Shown in pieces: positions 17,540 through 26,924 of a stretch of 64,000 nucleotides of DNA. The DNA is taken from the NCBI GenBank assembly GCA_002835675.1, contig PIZR01000010.1:1-64000 (forward strand). Direction: 5' to 3'. Under the pieces are notes generated by a model, which saw nothing but the letters and a program-made list of their open reading frames with translations, was not told the DNA's origin and did not search any database. This DNA is from Bacillus sp. BA3 (GTDB taxonomy: Bacteria; Bacillota; Bacilli; Bacillales; DSM-1321). Positions within the stretch are counted from its first letter, which is position 1. The number at the start of each line of letters is the position of its first letter. A program made the position numbers and the translations under genes.

Positions 17540-18597
17540 TATTAGTACTCTAATAATTATATGAAATTGATCCGAAGTGGATATGGACAATGGTAAAAAA
17601 ACTTCGACACACCCATGTCGAAGCAGAAAGGTTACTTGATCGTTTGTTTCAACGCCCTCAGCGATGACTTGAATTTTTAATAACTGTGCCATTAGAATAA
17701 TAGTCTTGATGATGGTTTGATCATTTAAGTCATGAGTACCTTCAGACATAAAGGATTGATCAATTTTCAGGCTTATCAACTGGGAATCGTTTAAGCTAAT
17801 TAAGCGAACTATATCCCGTTCCAAAATCATCGATACTAATCATAACACCAATTTTTTTAAGCTCAATCAGTGTTGAAATAGCGGATTCAACATCCAAAGT
17901 CATACTTTCAGTAATCTCAATCTCTAAATATTGGGTTCAAGTCCCGTTTCATTTAATACTTTTCGAACCACTTCAGGCAGCCTCGATTGAAAAAAATATT
18001 TTGCTGATATGTTGACCGCTACCGTTATTGGCGGAAAGCCATCGTCCTGCCACTTCTTATTTTGCATACAGGCCGTACGTAATGCCCACTCACCTATCGG
18101 GATAATCAAACTGGTTTCTTCTGCTTTGGAGATGAAATCAGCTGGGGCAATCATTCCTCTCTCAGGATGATTCCATCGAATTAATGCTTCAGCCCAAATT
18201 ATTTCATTTGTTTCAAGGTTCATTTGCGGCTGATAAAATGGTATGAATTCGTTTCTTTCTAAGGATTTACGCAGGTTGATTTACATTTCAAATTCATGTT
18301 GAGATTTTTCTTGTAAATCATCCGTATAAATTTGATAATTATTACTCCCGAGACTCTTGGCTAAGTACATGGCTAAATCAGCGTTTTTTATGAGCGCATC
18401 AAAACTGTCACCGTGCTCAGGGAAAATACTAATTCCGATACTCGGTATCACTAATATCTCATTATGACATTTATAAAACGGATCAGATAAATTTGTTTAT
18501 ATTAGTTGAGCTCTGTTTACGTTTGAGTTGGATAGCAGAATAGTAAATTCGTCACCGCCATACCTTGATTTGTAGATTGATAATATTGTTAACGCTT
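17540..18597 (-). pseudogene. GGDEF-EAL cyclic-di-GMP protein, truncated and broken
   Basis: Minus-strand fragments in order: RYGGDEFTILL (GGDEF active site) at about 18560, SIGISIFPEHGDSFDALIKNADLAMYLAK, a stop, then the EAL domain with AEALIRWNHPERG and NISAKYFF. A frame break near 17924 follows, then SLKIDQSF and VIAEGVET. The PAS/membrane N-terminus and the start of GGDEF are missing where the PTS operon begins near 18587. Several stops make it non-functional. Confidence 0.9.
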
Positions 18598-18600
18598 ACA
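18587..18600 (+). promoter_or_regulatory. cre-like CcpA site upstream of the PTS operon
   Basis: TGTTAACGCTTACA matches the cre consensus TGWAARCGYTWNCW with one mismatch. It lies 86 bases before the regulator start, which is sensible for carbon catabolite control of a sugar operon. Confidence 0.65.
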
Positions 18601-18685
18601 TTTTTGCAGATTGAAGTTGCAAAAAGATGTACTAAACTATTTGAATATGTCCATTTATAATCAAATTATGAAAGGGGTTACTATC

Positions 18686-20794
18686 ATGAAAGAACGGTCT
18701 CAACGAGTACTTACCAGATTTTTGAAAGTAAATACCTTTTTGACTTGTGAGGATTTAAGTAAAGAGTTCAATATTAGTGAGCGTACTTTTCGAAACGAAT
18801 TGGTCCTGATTAATAAATATCTGTCTGAAAATAACTATCCATCCATTACGACGATAAGGGGAAAGGGGTTGAAGTTAGATCTGTCTGATGTGGACCGCGG
18901 AAAGCTCCAATTGAAAATTGGTGATGATAGGGAAACGGATTATTATAGGCCCAATGAACGTTTTCTTGCCTTACTTTTAGATATTGCCGATACCACAAAA
19001 AGGACAATGCTTTTTGAAATGGAAGAAAAACTGCAGGTATCGAAAAGTACATTGGATGAGGATATGAGAAGGCTTCGTCAGTTTTTAAAGGAATATGGTA
19101 TTTCTGTAGTGAGTTTAACGAAGCAAGGGATTGTATTAAAAGGAGATGAACGATCAATACGCACTATGTTGTACGACGTAATTAATAGTGTTACAGATAT
19201 TTCCAAACTATTAGGGTACCGAGATAGAGATACAGTGAATACCTTTGCAGATCAATTTGTCCTTGATTATTTGGATACAAGTGCATTGAGTGTCATTGGA
19301 GAACATTATGACGAAGTCTTTGAAAAGTCTAGAGTGGAGATTAATCATTTATATCGAAATCAAAGCATTCTATTTTTAGGTATATGGGTAAGGCGGTTGC
19401 AAGAGGGAAATAACCTTAGGGAATTAGCCAAAGTTAGAGCCGAGATAAAAGAAGATCCTGTCAGAAATTTTGTGGATTTCATCTGTATGGAGTTTGGTTT
19501 ATATCCATCATTAAATGAAATAAAATATACTACCTTTACAATCGAATCTTTTAATCCAAAAGATATGAATAATTCATTCGATTGGGTTACCGCACAATTA
19601 TTAGCTATTCAATTAATTGAGCATGTAGAAAAAGTAACCAGAATCCCCTTTTCTCAGAGAGAAGAAGATTTGTATGAAGGTTTGTATAAGCATATCACAG
19701 GGTTATTAAGCAGGGCGAAGAACGATTTACAGGTATTTAATCCGTTGAAAGAAACTATTAAGGAGTCCTTTGCCGAGATTTATCAGGCAGTCACATGCTT
19801 TGGTAAGCAAATAGAGGACTATATAAAAAAACCATTATCAGAAGATGAAATCGGGTTTTTGACCGTTTATTTCTCAACTTCTGCCAGCCAAATAAAACAG
19901 AAAGAACAATATGTTTATCAGGCTGTTGTGCTTTGTAATCATGGGATTTCAACTGGAAAGCTATTGGCTGCGAATTTGAAAGAGCAATTCAATATCGAGA
20001 TTGTAGCAGTATTGAGTTCGTTTGAATTAGCCTTTATAGACAAGCTTGATGTTGATTTAGTTTTTACGACCATTTCAATTGATTATCCAAGAAAACCCGT
20101 ATTATTGCTTAATCCAATATTAAGAGAAAGTGATAAGAAGGAAATTAAAGATTTTTTACTCAAAAATAAGAATAAGAGAAGGATCGTTTCCAATAAGTTA
20201 GATGCCACATTGCTAATGCAGGATATTCTTATGTTAATTGTAGAAAGCGGCGGTACGGTAACACAGGAAAGCTATCAGAAAGTAGAAGAGACTTTTAAAG
20301 AGCATCATTTAAAAATTAATACAAGGGAGATACAGCCGATGTTGCAGGATATTTTGAGGGATTCCAACATTCTACTAAAGCAAGAATGTAAAGACTGGAA
20401 AGAAGCGATTACGAAATCTGCCCAGATATTGTTAACAGAAGAGGTCATTGAAGAGCGATATATAAACGCCATGATTAAATCTGTTGAAGAGTATGGGCCT
20501 TATATAGTAGTAGGGAAGCATTTAGCGTTAGCACACGCAAGGCCAGAAGATGGAGTAAATAAATTAGGTATTAGTGTCATGACGTTAAAGGAACCGGTGA
20601 ATTTCGGTAATCCGGATAATGATCCGGTGAAAATTGTTTTTTGTCTAGCCGCAGTGGATTCTTATTCGCATCTAAATGTGATGAAAAATCTGATTGAGTT
20701 AATTAATGATGAAGAGAAATTAGACCAGTTAATTACGGCACAAGATGTAACCATGTTTAATCAGGTGTTATATGGAAGTGAAGTAGTGGAATGA
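18686..20794 (+). CDS. PRD-containing transcriptional regulator with EIIB and EIIA domains (BglG/MtlR type)
   Basis: A 702-residue regulator. The N-terminal HTH region (about 1-90) includes FLTCEDLSKEFNISERTFRNEL. Two PRD domains span about 185-400, and a GatB-like EIIB domain starts with VVLCNHGISTGKLL near residue 412. The C-terminal EIIA (PTS_EIIA_2) has LALAHARPEDGV, in which His ~616 is the expected phosphorylation site. ATG 18686 has AAAGGGG eight bases upstream, while the longer frame has no binding site. PTS phosphorylation of PRDs sets activity. It is the first gene of the operon below. No separate EIIA gene is present, so its EIIA domain might also serve transport. Confidence 0.88.
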   Translation: MKERSQRVLTRFLKVNTFLTCEDLSKEFNISERTFRNELVLINKYLSENNYPSITTIRGKGLKLDLSDVDRGKLQLKIGDDRETDYYRPNERFLALLLDIADTTKRTMLFEMEEKLQVSKSTLDEDMRRLRQFLKEYGISVVSLTKQGIVLKGDERSIRTMLYDVINSVTDISKLLGYRDRDTVNTFADQFVLDYLDTSALSVIGEHYDEVFEKSRVEINHLYRNQSILFLGIWVRRLQEGNNLRELAKVRAEIKEDPVRNFVDFICMEFGLYPSLNEIKYTTFTIESFNPKDMNNSFDWVTAQLLAIQLIEHVEKVTRIPFSQREEDLYEGLYKHITGLLSRAKNDLQVFNPLKETIKESFAEIYQAVTCFGKQIEDYIKKPLSEDEIGFLTVYFSTSASQIKQKEQYVYQAVVLCNHGISTGKLLAANLKEQFNIEIVAVLSSFELAFIDKLDVDLVFTTISIDYPRKPVLLLNPILRESDKKEIKDFLLKNKNKRRIVSNKLDATLLMQDILMLIVESGGTVTQESYQKVEETFKEHHLKINTREIQPMLQDILRDSNILLKQECKDWKEAITKSAQILLTEEVIEERYINAMIKSVEEYGPYIVVGKHLALAHARPEDGVNKLGISVMTLKEPVNFGNPDNDPVKIVFCLAAVDSYSHLNVMKNLIELINDEEKLDQLITAQDVTMFNQVLYGSEVVE

Positions 20795-20876
20795 GGAAAG
20801 CTGTGGACAATTGGTGTAGATGCAAGTAGGAGAAGATGAATTATATAAAACAAAAAATGAAAGAGGAGAGTGTGAC

Positions 20877-21185
20877 ATGAAAAAAGTAAATATCTTATTT
20901 GTATGTGGAGCAGGTTTAGGAAGCAGTTTTGCTTGTCAAATGGCGGCAGAGGATGTATTAAGCAAGTTGGGTATTAATGCCAAGCTAGATCATAGTGATA
21001 TCTCGTCTGCTGTTTCAGTAAAACCCGATATTATTATTACGGCACAGAATTTCAAATCCCAATTTGAGAAATTTTCAGTTGATCCAAAACAAACGACAAT
21101 TGTTTATTTGAGAAATATTGTATCTAAACTAGAGATTGAAGAAAAAATCACCCCGGTATTAAGGGAAAAAGGCGTTTTAGCTTAA
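20877..21185 (+). CDS. PTS EIIB component, ascorbate/SgaB type
   Basis: A 102-residue EIIB with the phosphocysteine loop VCGAGLGSSFACQM at residues 9-22, typical of the L-ascorbate (Ula/Sga) family. ATG 20877 has AGAGGAG upstream; the frame is open from 20820, but the domain starts here. It passes phosphate from EIIA to the sugar entering through the IIC encoded next. The true substrate may not be ascorbate. Confidence 0.87.
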   Translation: MKKVNILFVCGAGLGSSFACQMAAEDVLSKLGINAKLDHSDISSAVSVKPDIIITAQNFKSQFEKFSVDPKQTTIVYLRNIVSKLEIEEKITPVLREKGVLA

Positions 21186-21220
21186 AAATAAATAGAGATA
21201 GCTAGAGATGGGGGGAGAAA

Positions 21221-22510
21221 ATGGGTGTAGTCAACTTTATTATAGAGAATATTTTGACACAGGCATCAGTCACAATCGCTTTGATTGCTATGTTGGGGTT
21301 AATTTTGCAAAAGAAATCAACGGGGCAAGTTATTTCTGGTTCGTTAAAGACGATGTTAGGATTTATGGTATTGTCAGCCGGATCTAGCATTATAGTTGGT
21401 AGTTTAATATATTTCGGTAAAATTTTTGCAGAAGGTTTCCATATGCAAGGGATTATTCCTTCGATTGAAGCCATTAATGGCCAAGCAATGAATGAGTTAG
21501 GCTTGGGTCGTGATATCGCACTAACTTTCTTAGCTATCTTTGTTTTTAATATTTTAATTGCCCGGTTTACTAAATGGAAATACATCTTTTTAACTGGTCA
21601 GGCAATTCTTTGGATGGCTACTATGACAACAGTATTTGGTTACTTTGCAGGTCTACGTGGTGTTGCATTGATTTTAATAGGCGGTTTCATTGGGGGCGTC
21701 TTTGCGGTAGCGATGCCTGCGATTGCACAACCATTTGTTCGTAAGATTACTGGTATGGATGATATTGCATTAGGACACTTTTGTACGGTTGGGTATGTGT
21801 TTGAAGCAGGTGTAGCGAAACTAGTTGGGGGAAAAGGCGAAAAGAAAAAATCTGTTGAAGATTTGAAATTACCAGCTCAATTTGAATTCTTACAAGATAC
21901 CTATCTATCTTTGATGGTGGTAATGACTCCTCTCTATATTATTACAGCAGCGTTCGCAGGTAATGAGTTCGCCTCTGAATTATCAGAAAATACAAACTAC
22001 TTAATGTTTGCTTTCTTACAATCTATCCAATTCGTAGTTGGAGTGTATGTATTACTAGCAGGGGTTCGCTTATTACTAGGTGAAATTGTTCCGGCATTTA
22101 GAGGGATTGCCATGCGGTTGGTTCCAAATGCAAAGCCTGCATTAGATTGTCCAGTCCTATTTCCATTTAGCCCTAATGCAGTCATTGTAGGGTTTATCAC
22201 AACTACTATAGGTTCAATTATTGCGATGTTTGTATTACCAGTCTTTGGGTTGGCAATGATCTTACCAGGTATTTTGACAGCCTTCTTCGCGGGTGGGACT
22301 GCCGGTATCTTCGGTAACTTAACAGGTGGTATTCGCGGTGCAATTATTGGTGGTATTGTACATGGTTTCTTCATTACATTATTACCAGCACTGTTAGTAA
22401 CGACTTTCAATTCTATGGGATTTGTCAATGCAACAGCTACAGATGTTGATACAGTAACAGCTGCTTTACTATATGCATGGCTCATTGGTCCACTTTTAAA
22501 AGCTTTCTAG
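21221..22510 (+). CDS. PTS EIIC permease, ascorbate (UlaA/SgaT) type
   Basis: A 429-residue membrane protein with about eleven hydrophobic segments and family features such as QVISGSLKTMLGFMVLSAG near the N-terminus and PALDCPVLFPFSPNAVIVGF near residue 305. UlaA proteins use a two-fold repeat fold and couple to an SgaB-like IIB, encoded just upstream. The substrate is unassigned because the downstream genes do not match the ulaDEF set for ascorbate. Confidence 0.87.
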   Translation: MGVVNFIIENILTQASVTIALIAMLGLILQKKSTGQVISGSLKTMLGFMVLSAGSSIIVGSLIYFGKIFAEGFHMQGIIPSIEAINGQAMNELGLGRDIALTFLAIFVFNILIARFTKWKYIFLTGQAILWMATMTTVFGYFAGLRGVALILIGGFIGGVFAVAMPAIAQPFVRKITGMDDIALGHFCTVGYVFEAGVAKLVGGKGEKKKSVEDLKLPAQFEFLQDTYLSLMVVMTPLYIITAAFAGNEFASELSENTNYLMFAFLQSIQFVVGVYVLLAGVRLLLGEIVPAFRGIAMRLVPNAKPALDCPVLFPFSPNAVIVGFITTTIGSIIAMFVLPVFGLAMILPGILTAFFAGGTAGIFGNLTGGIRGAIIGGIVHGFFITLLPALLVTTFNSMGFVNATATDVDTVTAALLYAWLIGPLLKAF

Positions 22511-22540
22511 GATGTTGAAAGAGAAAAGGAGGTTCAAGTA

Positions 22541-22939
22541 ATGTTTGGATTTGGTAAGAAAAAAACTAAAGAACCGAAAAAAGAAACAACCGAAAAGGTA
22601 GTGTTAACAGTAGAACGAAAAGAAGAGTTAGTACGTATTATCTCCACTAAAAAAGAAGAAGTAAATCAAACAGTTGGAGAAGAACAAGCAAAAATTCATG
22701 AGGAGATTGGCCTAGCATTTAATGAACTTGGTGAAGAAAATAATGCTATAGATTCGTTAGAAAAAAGTATTCAGGCTAAAAAGTCATTAGGCGAAGGTTA
22801 CAAAACTTTATTAAAACTTTATAACAAGAAGCGTGCAGAAGCAGCAAAAGTGAATGATGAAGAATTATTACAGATATATCTAAAGAAAATGGATCAAATG
22901 ATGCAAGTTTCTAAAGAGGTTACGCGTGGTGTTCGATAA
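22541..22939 (+). CDS. Small charged TPR-like protein of the PTS operon
   Basis: A 132-residue soluble protein with a Lys-rich start (MFGFGKKKTKEPKKE). A helical repeat region around residues 45-95 includes IHEEIGLAFNELGEENNAIDSLEKSI, which has tetratricopeptide-like spacing, followed by a charged C-terminal helix. GGAGG precedes ATG. It lies 30 bases after the IIC gene and 40 before the aldolase, so it is clearly in the operon. I do not recognise a characterised relative; a scaffold or partner role is a guess. Confidence 0.75.
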   Translation: MFGFGKKKTKEPKKETTEKVVLTVERKEELVRIISTKKEEVNQTVGEEQAKIHEEIGLAFNELGEENNAIDSLEKSIQAKKSLGEGYKTLLKLYNKKRAEAAKVNDEELLQIYLKKMDQMMQVSKEVTRGVR

Positions 22940-22979
22940 GGAAGAAAATAAAAGAAGTATAAAGGGAGAGTAATTGATT

Positions 22980-23846
22980 ATGTATATAACACTAAAAGAA
23001 GTAACACTTAGGGCTGAAGAATTGAATTATACAGTTGGTTCATTTAATGCACATAATTTAGAGATGTTACCTGATATGATACGTGCAGCAAAAGAGCAAG
23101 GAGCACCAATTATTATTCAAACAAGTATAGATACTGCGAAATACATCGGTTATGAAAATTTTGTTGCTGTATGTAAAACTATGGCCACAAATGAAATGGT
23201 AGATGTGGTATTGCATTTAGACCATGCAAGGGATTTTGATGAAATTAAAGAGGCAATCAATAAAGGTTATACATCAGTGATGTTTGATGGTTCTCATTTA
23301 CCATTCAAAGAGAACATTATGAAAACAAGAGCAGTAGTAGAATATGCACACAAATATGGTGTTTCAGTGGAGGGCGAACTAGGGACAATTGGTGGTACTG
23401 AAGAAGGGATTCATGTAGATGAGGATGATAAGGTTTATACTGACCCAAAAGATGCAGAAGAGTTTGTTAAAGCAACAGGGGTTGATGCTTTGGCCATTGC
23501 AATCGGTACTAATCATGGCCAATATAAATCTAAAACAGAAGTAAATCTACCGCTATTAAAAGAAATCAATGCTGTAGTAGATGTACCTTTAGTTATTCAT
23601 GGAGGTACAGGTGTTAATGAAATGGATATTCATGAATTAATAAATAATGGGATTCGTAAATTTAATGTTGGTACTGAGTTGTTAGTAGCATGGACGAAAA
23701 CAGCGAAAGAAACATTCGGAGAAACAAAAGTAACTAAATCATTACGACATAATATCATTCCATGTAATAAGGCAGTAAAAGAAATTGTCAAACATAAAAT
23801 TGGAATCTTCATGAATAAAGAAGACCGTACGCTTCAGGTAAAATAG
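22980..23846 (+). CDS. Class II ketose-bisphosphate aldolase (FbaA/GatY family)
   Basis: A 288-residue zinc aldolase. VVLHLDHARDFDEI near residue 78 contains the catalytic Asp and first zinc His, VEGELGTIGG near 132 follows, and LVIHGGTGVNEMDI near 203 and FNVGTEL near 225 form the zinc/phosphate site. The start is ATG 22980 because AAGGGAGAG lies ten bases before it; TTG 22974 is too close. In this operon it probably cleaves the phosphorylated product of the imported sugar to a triose phosphate. Confidence 0.87.
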   Translation: MYITLKEVTLRAEELNYTVGSFNAHNLEMLPDMIRAAKEQGAPIIIQTSIDTAKYIGYENFVAVCKTMATNEMVDVVLHLDHARDFDEIKEAINKGYTSVMFDGSHLPFKENIMKTRAVVEYAHKYGVSVEGELGTIGGTEEGIHVDEDDKVYTDPKDAEEFVKATGVDALAIAIGTNHGQYKSKTEVNLPLLKEINAVVDVPLVIHGGTGVNEMDIHELINNGIRKFNVGTELLVAWTKTAKETFGETKVTKSLRHNIIPCNKAVKEIVKHKIGIFMNKEDRTLQVK

Positions 23847-23898
23847 TAAAAAAAGTTCATTGGGCATTTCGTAGGAGTTGGAGAAGATGGATAATAAA

Positions 23899-23933
23899 GA
23901 GAGTACGGGGTATTCCTAGTACTCTTTCTTTAT
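23899..23933 (+). terminator. Hairpin between aldolase and kinase genes
   Basis: AGAGTAC / GTACTCT with a 12-base loop and a following T-rich stretch could be a partial terminator within the operon. Confidence 0.55.
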
Positions 23934-23956
23934 TCGTTAGATTATGAGGTGGTTAG

Positions 23957-24595
23957 ATGGATAAAGCCTTAATCTTATTAGCAGGTTTACCAGGAACAGG
24001 GAAAACCTACTTGAGTAATATCATCAATAGTAAATTAGGGTCATTTTATAATCTTTCTCAGGATGACTTGAAAGAATATTATTGTGATATATATGGTTAT
24101 CGTAATTTAGAAGAAAAGCAGAAAATAGAAAAGATAGCATGGGCGATGTACTATGAAATAATGGAACAGCAAATGCAAGTAGGCGACAATATTATGTCTG
24201 ATTATCCTTTTAGTCAGAAACAAAAGCCTCATATTCAGCAATTAGTAGATAGATATGGTTATGAGGTCGTTACTATTCGGTTAATTGCAGATTTAGATAT
24301 TTTGTTTGAACGGCAAAAAAAACGAGATTTGGATCCGACAAGGCATTTGAGTCATATCGTGACTTCCTATAAAAAAGGGGATCATTTAGCTAATAGAAGT
24401 AATGCAGATAATTTATTGATCTATGAGGAATTTATAAATAGATGTACAACAAGAGGATATGACACGTTTGAATTAGGGAAATTATATGAAGTGGATGTAT
24501 CAGATTATACAAAAGTGAATTATTCTAGGTTGTTGGAAGATATAGAACGGGGATACATTAAAAGGTACATTTCTGAAACTAGCAAAGAATTGTGA
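23957..24595 (+). CDS. P-loop kinase (AAA_33/zeta-toxin-like), sugar operon member
   Basis: A 212-residue P-loop kinase. Walker A AGLPGTGKTYLS is at residues 9-20. FYNLSQDDLKEYY follows near 31, and a lid-like Arg region FERQKKRDLDPTRHLS lies near 116. The family phosphorylates small molecules, RNA ends or UDP-sugars. Distance from the aldolase (110 bases) and shared strand suggest it belongs to the PTS operon and might phosphorylate an intermediate, giving the bisphosphate an aldolase would need. That pathway role is inference. Confidence 0.72.
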   Translation: MDKALILLAGLPGTGKTYLSNIINSKLGSFYNLSQDDLKEYYCDIYGYRNLEEKQKIEKIAWAMYYEIMEQQMQVGDNIMSDYPFSQKQKPHIQQLVDRYGYEVVTIRLIADLDILFERQKKRDLDPTRHLSHIVTSYKKGDHLANRSNADNLLIYEEFINRCTTRGYDTFELGKLYEVDVSDYTKVNYSRLLEDIERGYIKRYISETSKEL

Positions 24596-24688
24596 AATCC
24601 AAAACTTAGAGGCTTTTTTAATTACATGATATTATTCATCCCTTAGGGCTGGAACCCTAACCCCATTATTAAAAGGAGTTTGACCACA

Positions 24689-24742
24689 ATGAAAATTATT
24701 AGAGTTAGAGAAAAAGTTGCAATTGCACTTTGGGTATTATAA
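24689..24742 (+). pseudogene. Truncated small ORF (17 codons)
   Basis: AAAAGGAG at 24670 is followed at good spacing by an ATG opening MKIIRVREKVAIALWVL and then a stop. The strong ribosome binding site suggests a real gene start whose body is lost or shifted. The next ORF begins 10 bases later in another frame. Confidence 0.35.
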
Positions 24743-24751
24743 TAGTAGGAG

Positions 24752-25135
24752 TTGAATTTAAAGGATGAGTTAATAGATGAATTTAAAAAGATGAAATATC
24801 ATCAAAAGTTATTACTTACGATTGCTTTGGATAAAAATCCTGAACAATATACTTTTTTTCATTTCATTTTGAATAATGATCTGAGTGAAAAGGGTTCAAA
24901 GGTAATTTTTGATATACTTCATGCTTTAGAAGATAAAAAGGAAGGTACTTACCAAAAGGGTAAATATGAAGCAGTCATTGCATCATTATTAGGAGATAAT
25001 CCTTCAGTGTCCATGGATACCTTTGAAAAGGCATTGTTACATGTAAATATTGATGTGAACCCTATTTATCTAATTAAATCTTTGAGAAATCAATATTTTC
25101 AAGTTGATTTATGTAATTACCTCTTGGAACAATAA
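24752..25135 (+). CDS. Hypothetical protein (127 aa)
   Basis: A soluble, mostly helical, Lys/Leu-rich protein with no motif I recognise. The reading frame opens at a TTG directly after TAGGAG, too close for efficient initiation; the next ATG (24791) lacks a binding site. It may be the body of the gene whose start is at 24689, separated by a frameshift. No function is proposed. Confidence 0.45.
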   Translation: MNLKDELIDEFKKMKYHQKLLLTIALDKNPEQYTFFHFILNNDLSEKGSKVIFDILHALEDKKEGTYQKGKYEAVIASLLGDNPSVSMDTFEKALLHVNIDVNPIYLIKSLRNQYFQVDLCNYLLEQ

Positions 25136-25235
25136 AGTATGATAATCTCAACAAGCATCAGTAAATAATATTATTTCGGCAAACTAACTAAATATCCAAA
25201 AGCTAAAGAAAGAAAACCCCTTTTTCTATAGTTGC

Positions 25236-25370
25236 ACTGACCTGGAAAATGAGAAAAGTAAAAACACCTTTCGTTGAAATTTAGGTATTAAATATCAACC
25301 AATCAATGTGGAGGTGTTTTTTCTATGGAAAAAACAATGCAGTGTAGGTAAATGATTCTAGAAGGATTTG
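25236..25370 (+). mobile_element. IS remnant (orfA-like start region) and flanking non-coding DNA
   Basis: The stretch 25136-25583 holds no complete gene. GGAGGTGTTTTTTCTATGG at 25311-25329 resembles the start of an IS orfA, as at 40130 and 55030, and an inverted pair AAAACACC / GGTGTTTT lies around it. A TATAAT at 25477-25482 may be the -10 of the histidine kinase gene downstream; no convincing -35 is seen. Confidence 0.35.
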
Positions 25371-25583
25371 ACGTTATAATAATTAATTTTTTGTCTATAG
25401 GGTAGCTTTTCTCCATAGAGGGTGGCTCATCCACGGACCCATTTTTTTATAATTTTCACAATTACTATGAATTGCGTATAATGAGATTATGCAAGGGAAT
25501 ACATAAATTTAAACAAATACGAAATGAAAGAATGGTTATCATTCTATTCTATAGGCAATTAGTCTATTAAAGGTGAAATGATT

Positions 25584-26924
25584 ATGATATCTAGTCTTAT
25601 GAAGTCTTGGACAATATGGATGAAAATCGGAGTGATTTTATTCGGGGTATTCTTACTATCGTGGTTGGGTCCTGATGAAATTGGTCTTACTGATTTGCTT
25701 ATTTCATTAAGAGAAGGTGAAGAAACAGGAAATAAGTTAATGCTTGCCGTTTTTTTGTTAATTTCTTTAAATACAGTTTTAGCTTTGTTTCATTATATTG
25801 GTGCACTCCTGTTGGGAGACGAAATTGGTGATCGTTTAAACCGTCCATGGTTAAAAATTATCATTCCTCTTATTGTTATTCCTCTCGACTATATCGTGAT
25901 AAATGCTTATTATTCTTTAACATACTCATTTAGCGCATATGCATTGTTATTGTTGTTAGCAATCTTATTATTGCAAGCCTTTGAAAAGGATAGGCTAAAG
26001 CCAATTATTAAAACGATTATTTGTTCCCAATTAATCTTTGGGATTGAATGGCTGAATGAGATTCCTTCTTTATCTAAATATGGATTTGGCCAAGGGTCGA
26101 TTTCAAAGGAATTAAAAGATATAGCGGTTCAAATTGGATTTGAGCAATCATTAACATTGTACAGTTTAACTTTGTGTTTAATTTTTGTTATTAATGCTGT
26201 TATTTTAGCTGTGTATTTTTCATTAGCTGAACAAAAATGGCGGATAAAGCAAGAGCTTCATTATGCGCAGTTGGAAGCAATGCAGTCAAGATCAGGACGA
26301 GAAGCACTATATCTGGTCCATGATTTAAAAACACCTCTCACAGCAATTGAGGGGCTAAATTCTTTAATTAGTTTGAAAGTGGACGATTCTAAAATTAAAG
26401 AATATTGTCAAAAGGTTTCATCATCGATTCATTCCGTTAGCGACATGATTTCCGAGATTTTATATGATGATAAAAAACATTGGTGCCGTATAAAAGATTT
26501 AGTTGAATACGTCGAAGCAAGCAGACTGAGCGGGACAAATCTTAATCTGAAGGTAGAGTTTCAAACAGATCCTGAAATTAAAATTTTAATTAATAAAATC
26601 CGAATGACGAGGGCATTAGTGAATTTAATTGACAATGCTTACGATGCAGTGAATGGAATAGAGGATGGCAAGATTTTGCTTAAGGTGAAAACCTATGAAA
26701 ATGAACTTTGGTTGGGCGTATCAGATAATGGGAAAGGGATTTCACCTAAAGAGCAGCTGAAAATATGGAAAGCTGGTTTCAGTACGAAATCGCATCCAGG
26801 GATGGGGTTAGCTTTCGTACGACAAGTTGCTGAAGGACATGGTGCATCTTTAGAAATTGACAGCAAGCTTGGGCACGGGACAATAATTTGGATTAAACTA
26901 GCTGAGAGGAGTGTGTCAAGATGA
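25584..26924 (+). CDS. Sensor histidine kinase
   Basis: A 446-residue membrane kinase. About six hydrophobic segments fill residues 10-215. The dimerisation box LYLVHDLKTPLTAIEGL near residue 243 holds the phospho-His. The ATPase domain has the N box NLIDNAYDAV near 350, G1 VSDNGKGIS near 380 and G2 GMGLAFV near 410. ATG 25584 is preferred to ATG 25578 on spacing from AAAGGTGA. There is no extracytoplasmic sensor domain, so the signal is likely read in the membrane. The stop overlaps the response-regulator start (ATGA-like), forming a two-gene unit. Confidence 0.88.
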   Translation: MISSLMKSWTIWMKIGVILFGVFLLSWLGPDEIGLTDLLISLREGEETGNKLMLAVFLLISLNTVLALFHYIGALLLGDEIGDRLNRPWLKIIIPLIVIPLDYIVINAYYSLTYSFSAYALLLLLAILLLQAFEKDRLKPIIKTIICSQLIFGIEWLNEIPSLSKYGFGQGSISKELKDIAVQIGFEQSLTLYSLTLCLIFVINAVILAVYFSLAEQKWRIKQELHYAQLEAMQSRSGREALYLVHDLKTPLTAIEGLNSLISLKVDDSKIKEYCQKVSSSIHSVSDMISEILYDDKKHWCRIKDLVEYVEASRLSGTNLNLKVEFQTDPEIKILINKIRMTRALVNLIDNAYDAVNGIEDGKILLKVKTYENELWLGVSDNGKGISPKEQLKIWKAGFSTKSHPGMGLAFVRQVAEGHGASLEIDSKLGHGTIIWIKLAERSVSR

